From contig CM076140.1 in NCBI GenBank assembly GCA_038025085.1, positions 24,522,501 through 24,586,500 of the forward strand: a DNA stretch of 64,000 nucleotides, read 5' to 3'. Below, one piece after another: positions 23,891 to 39,054 of this stretch (positions are counted from its first letter, which is position 1; each line of letters begins with the position of its first letter). This DNA comes from Tetragonia tetragonoides. Its lineage: Eukaryota; Streptophyta; Magnoliopsida; Caryophyllales; Aizoaceae. A program made the position numbers and the translations under genes. The notes under the pieces were generated by a model, which was not told the origin of the DNA, did no database searches, and saw only the letters and a list, made by a program, of their open reading frames with translations.

Positions 23891-25341
23891 CTAATAAACA
23901 AGACTCACATGTCTCAAATGACTCAAAGTCAAAGAGTTTAAAAGTCCATCATCATGGAGCTTTTGAACACGTTTCTCGTTTATATGTCCAAGACGACAAT
24001 GCCAAAGGTAAGTTGGGTTAGAGTCATTTGATTTGAGACTCTTAGTAGTTATGTTATAAACTGGAATTTTAAGGTCTAGAACATAAAGGTCATTTTTCAT
24101 TGGACCGCTACCATAAAATATATCATCTTTATAAAAGGAACAACATTTGTTCTTAATCACAAAGACAAAATCTTCCAAGTCCAAAACGGAAATAGAAATA
24201 ATATTCCTGCTAATGGCAGGTATATAATAACAATTATTGAGTTCTAAAACCAATCCAGATGGCAAACTTAAATAAAATGTTCCTACAGATAACGCAGCAA
24301 CTCTTGCTCCATTTCCAACGCGCAGGTCCACTTCTCCTTTTGCCAAAGTCCTACTTCTCTTTAGTCCCTGCACATTTGCACAAATGTGAGCACCACATCT
24401 GGTATCTAATACCCAAGAAGTAGAATTTGAAGAAGTAAATACATTTACTTCTATAACATAACATTTACCTGAAGTTGAAGGAACACTTCCCTTGTTCTTC
24501 TTCAGATCCTCCAAATATTTCTTGCAATTCCTCTTCCAATGCCTAAGCTCATTGCAGTAGAAGCACTTGGTTTCATCATTAGGACCAGACGAGGGTTTGA
24601 ACTTAGGCTTTCCTTTGGGTTGATTCACAATTGGACCCTTCATGATAGCCTTTCCCTTGTCTTTAGCTTGACCATGTTTCTTAAACTGACCCCCTTTTCT
24701 AACCATAGAACATTGGGAGTTGGGTCCTTCTTGACGTTTTGCTTAGCAGTTTTAAGCATCCCATGCAGCTCAGCCAATGACTTGTTAAGATTATGCATAT
24801 TATAGTTCATAACAAAAGTATCATAATCATTAGTCAATGACGCTAAGATGATATCAGTGGCCAACTCTTGACCCATTGGGGAGCTCAGTTTTTCCAAGTA
24901 CTCAACATAACCAATCATCTTGATTACATGAGGACTAACTGAACTTCCTTTCCCCATCTTGCACTTAACCAAGTCAGACACAGTGTTAAACCTCTCAGTT
25001 CGTGCTTGCTCCTGAAACATTCCTTTCAGGATCTCAATCATCTCATAAGCCTCCATACTTTCATATCGCTTCTGAAGCTCAGAATTCATGGTGGCTAGCA
25101 TGAGACAACTGACATCAATTGAATCATCTTTGAGCTTCTGATAAGCATTCCTCTCAGCATGAGGAGCATTGGTAGCAGGAGCCTTCTTGGGGACTGGTTT
25201 CTCAAGGTCATATTCCTTTTTCTCTTGTTTGAGAACAATTCTTAAGTTTCGATACCAGTCCAAGAAATTGGTTCCATTCAGTTTGTCCTTCTCAAGGACG
25301 GATCGCAATGAAAATGAGTGTGATGGTGTAGGGTTTGACAT
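23891..25341 (-). pseudogene. Copia gag and protease (frameshifted)
   Basis: Gag starts at 25341 with MSNPTPSHSFSLRSVLEKDK and has the retrotransposon capsid pattern (KLNGTNFLDWYRNLRIVL). The frame shifts near 24700. It then shows a zinc knuckle CFYCNELRHWKRNC with Arg where Gly is usual, a protease site DTRCGAH instead of the expected D-T/S-G, and the pre-integrase motif YLWHCRLGHINEKR. The altered catalytic triplet alone suggests inactivity. Confidence 0.9.
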
Positions 25342-26327
25342 TATCTACAACAAATGTACAAAGATTTTAGTGACTTATTTCATAAATATTTCGTTAACAA
25401 TTTAACAAAATAACTCCACTATATTAATGTGACAGATATCCCTATAAAATATAGTGGAGCCAAGATCCATATTTCCTAAGTATCAAGTAAGCTTTGGCTT
25501 ATCACTTTAAACTTAGTTATTTAGGTAAGTAACCCTTTGCTAATTGTATCTTATACAACTCCTGGTTGTTGGGATGACATCATATGTCCCGGCTCCCAAC
25601 TCTATGCCTTAAGGCCCAAAACTGTTTTGTTAGCCTTATTAAGCAAACTAATTTATACATATGGGTAATTGTTACTCATCCTAACAGACTTGAGTAATTA
25701 AGGATGCTCTACTTTGGCAGACACATTTTAATGAACCAAGTCCTAATAGGTGTATTAAATTGGAAAGGCATCAAGTTAACTTAATATTACTAAGGAATGT
25801 GATTGATTATATGGAGTTGAGTTTCATGCAAATATAACAATAAATATAATCAACAGTAAATAAGCGGAAGCATAAATAATAACACGTGTGATATAGTATG
25901 GCCCCCTAAGCTATGGTGATCTAATCTCCACTCTTTGCTTCTTCCACATAGTAGCTGGGTGGTCATCTCCATGATATCCTTTGACCTTCATGAGCTTGAT
26001 TTTACAATCAACTATATCATAAAAGTTTCATTACTACGCTAGCAATAATCTAATTATTACATTCAAAGAAACGACACGCAGGTCGTATTTAATAATTACA
26101 TTCAAATAAACGACACGCAAGCCGTATTTAAAACCAAAATAAAATTATGAGCCATCGTATTCACCATACCATACCATTCAACATCATGTGAACTAAGATA
26201 TCATATATCAAACATCAAAGATTTGTAATGGCATAAAAATAAAACATCATTCGCACAAACAAGCAGATCCATGCAGGGGTTAAGGGGGCGGCGCCCCCTT
26301 GCGGGGCCGAGGGGTATGGGTTCGAAT
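25342..26327 (-). other. Copia 5' leader remnant
   Basis: Non-coding stretch upstream of the gag ATG. Near 26283-26300 it has a GC-rich near-palindrome, GGGGGCGGCGCCCCC, then GGTATGGGTTCGAATCCC, where it meets the duplicated SINE. No TGGTATCAGAGC-type primer-binding site was found. Confidence 0.5.
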
Positions 26328-27433
26328 CCCAATTGGTTTGGTAAGTAAGGTTATGGGTTCGAATCCCCATTCCCCCCATGCCTTGTGTCTTCTGGCTTCT
26401 AGGAACTATACTAGCCCCTTGTTGGTGCTACGTTGACGAGGCCAGTGCTTGCGCTGGTTGTTCAGCTAGTCTGATATGTTGGCTATTTACACGAGTCCGA
26501 ACATGATGTAGCGGGGGGTGCCTCGGTCACCATTCACTTGCACCCTCTTTTTGATGAGGAACAAAAAAAGTATAAAGATACCACTCTTAATCTTTGCTCT
26601 GATTGGTGTATTACATCAAATAGCTCTTTTCATCCAAATGGTATGTAGAATATGTTTTTTTTGTTCAATAACAAACTCATTTTATTAACCAAGAATACCG
26701 TGAAATTACAAATGGGGTTTGACACTACCACCCAGCACTCATATAACAAAACACTAAGCAATATGCAATATCTATCAGTAGATACAATTGTGTCACCTTT
26801 TAGGAAGGGTGCAAAATTACATCCTCATCATATAGTAGCATACATGTAATTACAATTGAGGAAGACAATTTAGCTGCCTTAAAAACTTCTTCCATTTCTC
26901 AAATATAGATCCCGTCAAGTGCAGCTCACTAACAATGTTGTGCACAATACCTACAGCAGCAGGAGGTTCTTGCACAAAACGCAATTTGTTTCTTGCCATA
27001 TATGTAGTACACTGTTGCTGCAAACAGGAAGGTGAGTATACATAGCTGTGGTTTATTATTCCTCACTATTGTCTGCAACCAGAGTACCTCATCATCCCAA
27101 CTTGGTGGTTTTCTGTTGATCCCATACAATCTCATAATTGTAGACCATATATCATTTGAGAATTTGCACTCAAAGAAGAAGTGCGCCATAGTTTCATCCA
27201 CATCAGAGTTGCAGAGAGTGCAAGCAAGAGGAATCTGTAATCCCCATATAACACACGTACTAGTAGTATTCAATCTGTCATGAAGAGCTATCCAGATAAT
27301 AAACTTGTTGTCTAGAGATCAGACCTGGTGCCATTATCAATCTTTTCCAAGGGACATTAGGAGAGGAAGGACGTAAGAACTCATAAGCTTATTTTATGTT
27401 AATTTACCCAAAGTTGTGTATTTCTGAAGTTGT
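26328..27433. repeat. Second copy of SINE plus LINE 3' end
   Basis: Repeats 18914-20026 in direct orientation: SINE without its 5' end (26328-26570), spacer, reversed LINE poly(A) (26655-26664) and zf-RVT frame (26929-27273). It runs without a break into the second LTR. By eye it differs from the first copy at a few percent of sites, similar to the LTR pair. Confidence 0.9.
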
Positions 27434-28039
27434 TGTTGAAGGAATTTCTAACCACTAACATGATCATACATGCATAATAGAAATTTGATTAACCCAGAAA
27501 ACATGTGATTACTGTAATTAAATATCAAATCGAAATCCTACCTCACTCCCTGGTCGCTGGTTGGATGAACAGTGGTTGGGTATAGATGAACACGTCAGAT
27601 GTCGTGCCTCAACTGGTATCCACACACAGGCTCGAATCCACACGTCAGTATGCTAGTACAGCGATCCCGTTCACAACCTCCGTTCTCTCCTTACTCTAAT
27701 GACACACAGTTAGGGTTTCGTGAAAACTGATTATCACGTGTAACCCTAACTGATCAGAAGTCACGATATATATAGGGAGGCAGGAGGGCTGATTAGGTTA
27801 AGTGTGTAATGGGCCTAATCCGAATTAGACTCTTCTAATAAAACGAGCATGTTAAGTGTGCGACCCTACTGGTTTACTTAATGTGGCAGTAAGTCCAAAA
27901 CTCTTTTCGGGCCCATAAACCGTAATTGGTTTCTAGCAAAATATTATGATTACCCATATTAAGTAAAGATCGGTTTTCATAGTCCAACCAATAATGCGAT
28001 TATTAATTCTTATGATTAGTTCATAGGGCAAATTCAACA
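27434..28039 (-). repeat. Copia 5' LTR
   Basis: Same length as the other LTR; begins TGTTGAAGG and ends TTCAACA on the plus strand. It is followed by LINE sequence at 28040. On its inner side it meets LINE sequence instead of a primer-binding site. Confidence 0.9.
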
Positions 28040-29708
28040 ATTGTTGCACTGAGCTTCCAACTCCTAGTCATTTCCTGCTCTCGATAACTTTCCTGACCAG
28101 CCAACTAGCATGAATAGGCAGGGTAGTAGAGAGCACCGAGTCATGTTTCAAGTAGAAAGCATGTACCAATTTCACCCAAAGTTTGTCCTTCTTTTGTGTG
28201 ATAGCCCAAAGCATATTGCACAAAGCTGCCATGTTTCATTTCTGAATGTCAATAATGTGCAGACCACCACTTTGAAGAGGAGTACACACTTTGTCCCAAG
28301 CAACAAGGGATTTCTTTGATCCAGTTCACAAGAAAGATCTACATGCTACATTAACCAAATTTATAACTTTTTTTGGAAGCAAGAATATTGGGGACCCACA
28401 AGTCTGGATTCCAAAAATCACACTTTTAGTAAGTTGTAGCCGACCACCATGAGAGAGAAATTTGGAGGTCCAACAATTAATCATGGCTACAATCTTATCA
28501 ACTAAGGGCTTACACTGCAGGACAATAAGCTTTTTAGAAGAAAGAGGAACCCCTAGGTATCTAAAAGGCAGTGTGCCTATAGAGAAACCAAGATTCTGAA
28601 CAATTAATTCCCTCTCTTCAAGAGAGATACCAGCTGTATACACAGAACTCTTATCAATGTTAGCAGTCAATCTTGAAACTTGGGAGAAGTGATGAAAAGC
28701 AGCATACAATAGTTGGACTGAGATCAAGTCACCTCTACAGAAAAGTAACAAATCATCTGCAAAGCAATCATGTGTGATCCCAAGCTTCCCACATTTGTGA
28801 TGAAAATTGAAGTTAGGGTTCTTTGCAAGTTGTTTGAGAGACCTATTCAAGTACTCCATTGTTAGAACAAACAACAAAGGAGATAATGGATCACCTTCTC
28901 TCAATCCTTTTTTTGCTTCAAACACCTTAGTGAGACCACCATTCAGCAATAAGGTATATCTAACTGAAGTAACACAGCTCATAATCCATCCCACAAACTT
29001 GTGAGGAAATCCAAACTCATGCAAGATCATTCTAAGAAACCCCCATTCCAGAGAATCATAAGCCTTTCTGAGATCAACATTCAACACACATCGAGGGGAC
29101 ATTCCCTTCCTAGTGTAACCCTTGATAATTTCATGGTTAAGAATAACATTATCCAGAATATACCTCCCCTTAATAAATGCAGACTAAGCAGGCCCAACCG
29201 GCTGATCAACAACAAACTTCAGTCTACTAGTGAGAATCTTAGCAATGAGTTTATAAAGGGTGGATAAGCATACAATAGGTTTAAAATCCTTCACATAGGT
29301 AGGCTTATTAACCTTAGGGATCAAGGTCACAGTTGTGCTGTTAATAGCCTTAAGCAGGGAGTTGAAATCTCCTACAAGTGGCCAGGGAGCAGTATTGTCA
29401 CAATGGTATTGTAATCCCTGCCACGGGGACAACCTTTCATTTACAGTATGTAAACCATAAACAAAGGCTATATCAGCTTTGAAATCAGATTGAAGGTCAG
29501 TTACATGTCAATGAATAAACTAACTGTTCGAGAAGAGGACTTCAAGGACAATATGGCTGGGTTTCCATAAGACCCAAATTCTGCCATTTAAGGCATGAGA
29601 GTAATTATAGACAGCATTCCACCCTTGGATAATTTTTTGAGTAATTTTTTTGGATTTTTTCTCTTTTTCTCTAGTTTCAAAGGCAACCAAATAAATTCAC
29701 TTTCACTC
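28040..29708 (-). mobile_element. 5' half of the split LINE, RT domain
   Basis: The minus strand encodes an endonuclease end (ADIAFVYGLHTVNERLSPWQ, WPLVGDFNS) joined directly to reverse transcriptase (STTVTLIPKVNKPTYVKDF, LNVDLRKAYDSLEWGFLRM, GLREGDPLSPLLFV, CFADDLLLF). The jump from GDFNS to the RT start indicates an internal deletion. A stop follows VVDQPVGPA near 29186. It is completed by 19243-20026 on the far side of the copia element. Confidence 0.88.
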
Positions 29709-31031
29709 TAGAATATGGCTTCTTTGGGATCCTACTATATTTCAGATGAATATTAAAATGATGCATGCTCAATTTATACATTGTGATGTTTATCACGTTG
29801 GGACTATATGTCGGTTTGATTGTACTTTTTGTAAGTCCCATTAATTCTATACTTAATTGTATAAACACATATGTTGGTGATATAGAAGACATACCATTAG
29901 AATCATGGTGATTACTTTAATTGTCCACACCAACTTCAATCATGAGTAAATGCTAAGCAGAAAGAAAGACTAGGCATCAAAAGGAGTTTCTAAGGAACTA
30001 AACAATCTAAAACAGTTAATATCAGAGTTGTCTATATAGTTAGCTAAAACCATTAAACCAATTTATTACAACTTGCCTTCAAAGGGCTAAATCCAATAAA
30101 AATCCCAACGATCTAACTGAACCAGAAAGAGTTCTAAAAACCCGACGCCAACTCTACCTTCCAAGCTGTATGTCCTCAATCAACTAAACCTGCACTTTGG
30201 TTTCCATGACGGAAACAAAATACAGAAGAAAAGAGAAACAAAAATCAGATAAACTGAATAAACGTCATCCTTACCCAGTAAAAACATTTCGCAAACCTTA
30301 CCTGAGGTTTTAGAAGAATCATTGAAATTCATTTGCATACGCACATAAGCAGATAATCAAGCATACGCATAACGACATTCTTTTACATACAATTCTTGTA
30401 TAGTGATCATACGAAATACGACATAGACAATCCGTCTTGATTAGAGAGATGTAAGAGAGCGAATAGAACAGCGATTACCCATACTGTTCATCGAAGATAC
30501 AATCACGCCATGGACTTAATGACTCCAGTGTGTACACTACCTCTAGTACAATTACACGAGCTTAGAGGACTTAATAAATGTGGAATGATCCGTCCCAGAC
30601 ACACTGTGAGGTGTCCATAAGTATCTTGGGAATCACTCATCCCTTGAACTACACCATTACGTGCAATCCCGATTGCTCGACTACTCCTAGGGATCCATTA
30701 GGAGTCTTACTCTCATTTAATTCAATTCACATAATTTTCATTGGTTGACATAGTGGTACTACGAGACCACGACTTACTAATTCATTTCATGCTCTTGACA
30801 ATGAATAGTAAGTAGATAACAACGATAATGATAATTCAATACGATGAGAATTCAACATGCTTTAATTCAATAACGACGATAATTCAATAATGCGTGAAGA
30901 AGTTAACTCTATTAGCATAAACAATAAAGAAAGGAAATTAATTTTATGATTTTATTTGGAAAATAAATAAAGACAACTACCTCATATTGCATCTCCCCCT
31001 CTTTCTCTTATTTTAATTTCGTTTATTATTA
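29709..31031. other. No recognised gene; AT-rich, possibly old LTR remnant
   Basis: No convincing ORF. Sequence around 30100-30720 (CCAACTCTACCTTCCAAGC, then GATCCGTCCCAGACACAC) looks like untranslated retrotransposon sequence, but I could not place it in a family. Confidence 0.35.
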
Positions 31032-34205
<3,174 letters not shown>

Positions 34206-34774
34206 TTAAATTATGTCAGTAATTCCGAAAGCTCACAGGCGGGTGAGCAGGTTCATCCTGATCCGGCGATCCGCACCGTATCAGGTCCATTTTTTTTTAA
34301 TCCTGAAAGCGGATATCCGCTCCATAAAAAGCGGAGCGGATATCCCCTCCGCTTTTTTGTGACCCAAATAGGAGCGGATGCGCATCGACCTTCAAAGAAA
34401 CCCGGGTATCCGTATCCGGTCTGTATTTAAAAAAATAAATTAATAATAATAAAAAAACCAGCCTATTCATTATGCATATGCGCCTATCACGTATGGAGGT
34501 AGAAGTTAGAAGACTTAAAACCCTTTTCATTGAAGATTTTACTTTGGAGCAACCTATGACTGTGATTAATGAAATTGATGATTCAAGTGACATATAATTT
34601 CAAAGCTTGGTTATTTGTTATATTGTTGTAGTTAACATGAAAAAAGTGGACTTTAATAGTACATTTGCAGTCATGATTGTATTAAAGTATGTTACATTGT
34701 TAACTTTGTATGAGGTTTATTAAATTTTAAGATTTGAAATTGGTACGTTTATATTTTTGGAGGCTATTTGGGCC
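34206..34774. mobile_element. Left part of an older TIR element split by a LINE
   Basis: Contains GGCGGGTGAGCAGGTTC near its edge and repeated GCGGATATCCGCTCC-type words. The right part at 41624-41865 ends AAAAGCGGATAATCC-like words then TTTTGCTCACCCCTTCACAG, roughly the inverse of the left edge (GGGTGAGCA). This resembles hAT non-autonomous ends (CAGGGGTGAGCA). A short plus-strand frame at 34490-34602 is unassigned. Confidence 0.45.
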
Positions 34775-34789
34775 CAATTCGATACAAGT

Positions 34790-34827
<38 letters not shown>

Positions 34828-34874
34828 AATAGGCAATAAATCCAGGTAACCTTCAGGTTAACCTAATGCGTCCT

Positions 34875-37800
34875 TTACCAATAAATTGGTAATGGACTGG
34901 TCAAAAGGATTTGACTAAAAAAGAGGTACCACACAAGTGTGGCCAAAGTGAGCCAAGTAATCTGCAACCGTATTGGCTTCTCGGAAGCAGTGAAGGACCT
35001 CAACTCGATCAAAGAAGTGAAGATCCTTTTCGTATCAATGATAATATTTTCTATTTCCCAAGGAATATGCCATTCGGCACGGATAGCCTTGATAACCGCC
35101 AAATTATCACCTTCGATCGTTATGTTTTTAATACCTATAGATCGGGCCTTACGTACCCCTTAGCGGAGACCCATAGCTTCAACCATTAAAATAGAACTAG
35201 TACCACAGGATCTTGCTCCTAAGAAAATAACATCACCATTTTCCTTTCTCAACACAAAGCCCGCGGCCGCACCGGAGTTATTAATTTTGGAACCATCAAA
35301 GTTTTGCTTAACATAGTTTTTCCTGGGAAGAGACCATTTAATATTTTCCCGCGGTTCCCTTTTTGTTTGCTTTTTATGAAATGCACCTTTAACATCAAAA
35401 TCAAAAGTTTTGTTTTATAACTAATTCCATTCATTGAAACTAGCTTTAATAGACACAGCTATTTGTACCGGGGTATGACACGGTCATCAAATTGAATTTT
35501 ATTCCTAGCAAACCAAAACATCCACCAGGTCATTATAAGCATTATGAAATCCGATTCAGATAACTTGGCCTTAAAAAAGTTAAGGCTTTCTATAAAGGAA
35601 AAATTGGGATCAACATTAACTGATATATGTATACCACTCAAAATTTGTAATTCTTTTAGAGTTTTGCAGAAAATTAGGACAGTGAAAAAAAAGATGAAAT
35701 TTATCTTTACAATGGTAATTGCAAAAACCACATTCTTGGGGAATAAAAATATGGCTTTGTTGAAGCCTGTGTTTAGTTGGCAAACCATCAAGACAAAGCT
35801 TCCAAAGAAAAATCTTAATCTTTGGAGGGATATTAATGTCCCAAATCCAAGCAAAGTCACAAGATTTTTTTTGTAACTGTGATGTAGCCCTTGTGCTAAC
35901 CAAGTCGCTGATTTACAGGAGAAATTTCTGTCACTAGAAACCCCAATAAAAGTTGTCGGGAACTTCATTATAAGGAATAGGAATACCTAAGATTGCCTGG
36001 ACTGTGTCATTCGACACTATTCTAGCCAAAAGACTTGTATCCCACCCTCCCTCGTGAGAAAAGAAGCAACTAACAGGAATTGATATATCAAACAGGGGAT
36101 CATCAGAATGTCCATCAAAAAATAATTCTATGAGTAGGACTTGAGATACCCAAATGTCCGTCCAGAATTTGATAGACTCGCCATTACCAACTTGCCAGCG
36201 GATACCATTTTTAACTAATTCACATACATTCAACATGTGGGACCATTGCCACAATTTTTCCCCCCCTTTTTGATACTCTAAAATATACCTTTTAGATATT
36301 TACTATTGACTAATTTCACCCATTTACTGTCGGGCTCCTTGATGATTTTCTAGACTAATTTCATCTGCATTGCCTTATTAACTGCATCAGCTTTCCGCAA
36401 TCCTAAACCACCTAATTTTTTTGGTCGACAAATCTTATCCCAACCTATTAGATTTGTTGTTTTGTTATCAGGGGCTTTGTTCCATAAAAAGTTTCTATTA
36501 ATGCGGTCTAATTTGTCTAAAGTACAGGTTGGTAAAGAGAAACTTTGCATAGTATAAATGGGTGTAGCCGCAAGGTTTGCCTGGACAAGAGTAGTCCTAC
36601 CTGCTTGGGATAGGGAGTTGGCTTTCCACTTATTAGCTAAATGATTTTGCGTACGATCTACAACATCATGAAAAGTCTGATCATTGACTCTCTCATTTAT
36701 GATTGGACAACCTAAGTATTTGTCCAGACTACAGGAGTGACTCATTAACAAAATACTTTTGAAGCTATCAATTATGTTTCTAGGAATGTTTTTGGTACAT
36801 TGAAAAGCTGATTTATCAAAATTAATTTTTTGTCCTGATATCTTGCAATAATGATCAATAATATTTTTAATAGTGTGACAACTTTGGTTGGAAGCTTCCG
36901 CAAAGATCATCGTGTCATCTGCAAAAGTAAGAAAAGACAGCTTCTCTGCTCCACTACAAATCTTAATATCGATGCTTTTGGAAGAGGTATCACTTTCTCT
37001 TTGAAGTCTACAAGCCAGAACTTCTGTACATAAAATAAAAATGTATGGAGATAAAGGGTCACCTTGGCGAATCCCTCGAGAAGGACGGAAAGTACTACCA
37101 GGAGCGTTATTGACTAGTACAGAAAAAGAAACAGTGGTAATACATTCTTTTATCCAACCAATCCATTTATCATTAAACCCGAATTTCTTAAAAACTTGCA
37201 AAATAAAATTCCAGTCTAGCTTGTCATAAGCTTTTTCCATATCTAATTTTATTCCAATCCATCCACTTTTGCCTTGCTTAGAACGAAAGGAATGAAAAAT
37301 TTCATGAGCTATTAAAATGTTATCCTGGATACATCTGTTAGCGAGAAAAGCACATTGGAGTGGATGAATTAACTTACCCAAAACCTCCTTAAGACGGTTT
37401 GTAAGTATTTTAGAGATAATCTTATAAACAGAAGAACAAAGGCTAATAGGTCTAAAATGGTTTGTTGCAATAGGATTATCTATTTTAGGAATTAAAGCTA
37501 TAAAAGTTTGATTAATTTCCTTCAAAATTTGTCCTGAACAGAAAAAAGCTTTAACTGCACGAATAACAGATGGACCAATAATATGCCAATAAGTTTGGAA
37601 AAAAATAGCTGGGAAACCATCTGGTCCAGGAGACTTGCTTGGGGCTAACAAAAAGACAGCTGACTTAATTTCATCTTCCGTAACATCTTGTGTTAAGAAC
37701 ACATTGTCTGTCTCTGAAAATTCTCTGCCAATATCAAGTAGATCAATATCCGGGTTAAGGTGACAATTGTTATCCTTCACAAAACGAGTTTTAAAATCAC

Positions 37801-39007
37801 TGGTAATAGCATCTCTAATACCAGTTGGCTCTGTAAGATTAACACCATCTATACTTTGAAAAAGAATAATTTTCTTCCTGTTTTTACGAATAGTAGTTTT
37901 AGTTTGAAAATAGGAGGTATTTCTGTCTCCTAACAGCAAGTTTTTTTCTCTAGACCTTTGGAACCAATAATTTCTGTTGAAATTGCTAAGACTTGCTTTT
38001 TTCCTTGTAAGATTTTCTTGTGCAGATATAAGTCTGTTATTAGTGGGAGTACTACAAAGCTTTTCCTGAACACTAATGATCTGACCTTCCACTTCTTTAA
38101 GTTGACGGGAAATATTACAAAACTTGAGTTTAGCCCAATTCTTTGAGAGCTTTTTCAAGTTTTTATATTTCCTGGTAACTTGATACATATGAGATCCATT
38201 AAAATGTGTAGACCATGCTTTTCTAACAAGAGATTCATAATCTTTGTGCTTTATCCAAGCAGATTAAAACTTGAAAGGAGATGGTATGAAAGAACTCTGA
38301 CTATTAAGGTGTAGTACAATGGGACAATGATCTGAAGTACTAAAATCATGGTGAGAAACATGCATTAAGGGGAACTATGATAAGAACACATGGGGTACTA
38401 AAACTCTATCTAATATCACAAGAACATTATCCAGACCTGCCTTTTTTTTCCTCCAAGTATAAGTGCTACCAACATAAGGCACTTCTAACACATTAGCATT
38501 AAATTTAAAAGATTGAAGTCTTTCAAACCTGTGCTGTGAGGGAACAGTTCCCCCGAGTTTCTCAGAAGCATTGTCAATTTCATTGAAGTCACCCATCAAA
38601 ATAAAAGGGAGTGTAAGTGAACTGCAATAAAGAAACAAGTCAGACCAAAACTGAGCTTTATGAGAGTTTTGAGCAGGAGCATAACAGAAGATAATAATGA
38701 CAGGTGGAGAGTTAATAAAATCTTTTACAAGCAAAGATATAAATCTGACATCCTTGTTAATAACTTCAACATTTACAACCTGATCATGCCACATAACCCA
38801 GAGTCCTCCAGAGAACCCAGTACAAGGAATAAAATCATAATTAGAGAAGCCGAATTGATGCACTAAGGCTACAGAGGGGTCAAACTGGACCTTGGTCTCA
38901 GCTAATCCTACCAAGTGAATTTGATGAAGTTTACAAAATAATTTCACTTCTTCATCAATATTTTTCTTCCCCACCCCCCTCACATTCCAAAAAGCAAATT
39001 TATTCAT
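34875..39007 (-). pseudogene. LINE ORF2: endonuclease-RT-zf-RVT-RNase H (broken)
   Basis: The endonuclease starts at 39007 with MNKFAFWNVRGVGKKN, then AETK, CYAPAQN, MGDFNEID, STYTWRKKK and TSDHCPIV (near 38325). The RT (38188-36350) has LIPKIDNPIATNHFRPISLC, LDMEKAYDKLDW, RGIRQGDPLSPYIF and an intact FADD box (~36913-36925). zf-RVT: CGFCNYHCKDKFHLFFHC. RNase H: NFDGSK, LMVEAMGLR, EGDNLAVIKA. Breaks lie near 38370, 36350-36260, 35940, 35430 and 35180. Confidence 0.92.
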
Positions 39008-39054
39008 AAAATATACTATTTAGAAAGCATCAATTGGCTAAAGCAAGGCTGAGA

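Larger units (their letters stand above)
20027..28039 (-). mobile_element. Ty1/copia retrotransposon inserted in a LINE
   Basis: Minus-strand element bounded by two 606-bp LTRs (20027-20632 and 27434-28039). The flanking pentamers GTTGT (20022-20026) and ATTGT (28040-28044) match at four of five bases. Order on the minus strand: LTR, a duplicated SINE-LINE block where the primer-binding site should be, 5' leader, gag, protease, integrase, reverse transcriptase, RNase H, polypurine tract, LTR. The integrase-before-RT order defines copia. The coding region carries frameshifts, a stop and a changed protease motif, so it is dead. Confidence 0.92.
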
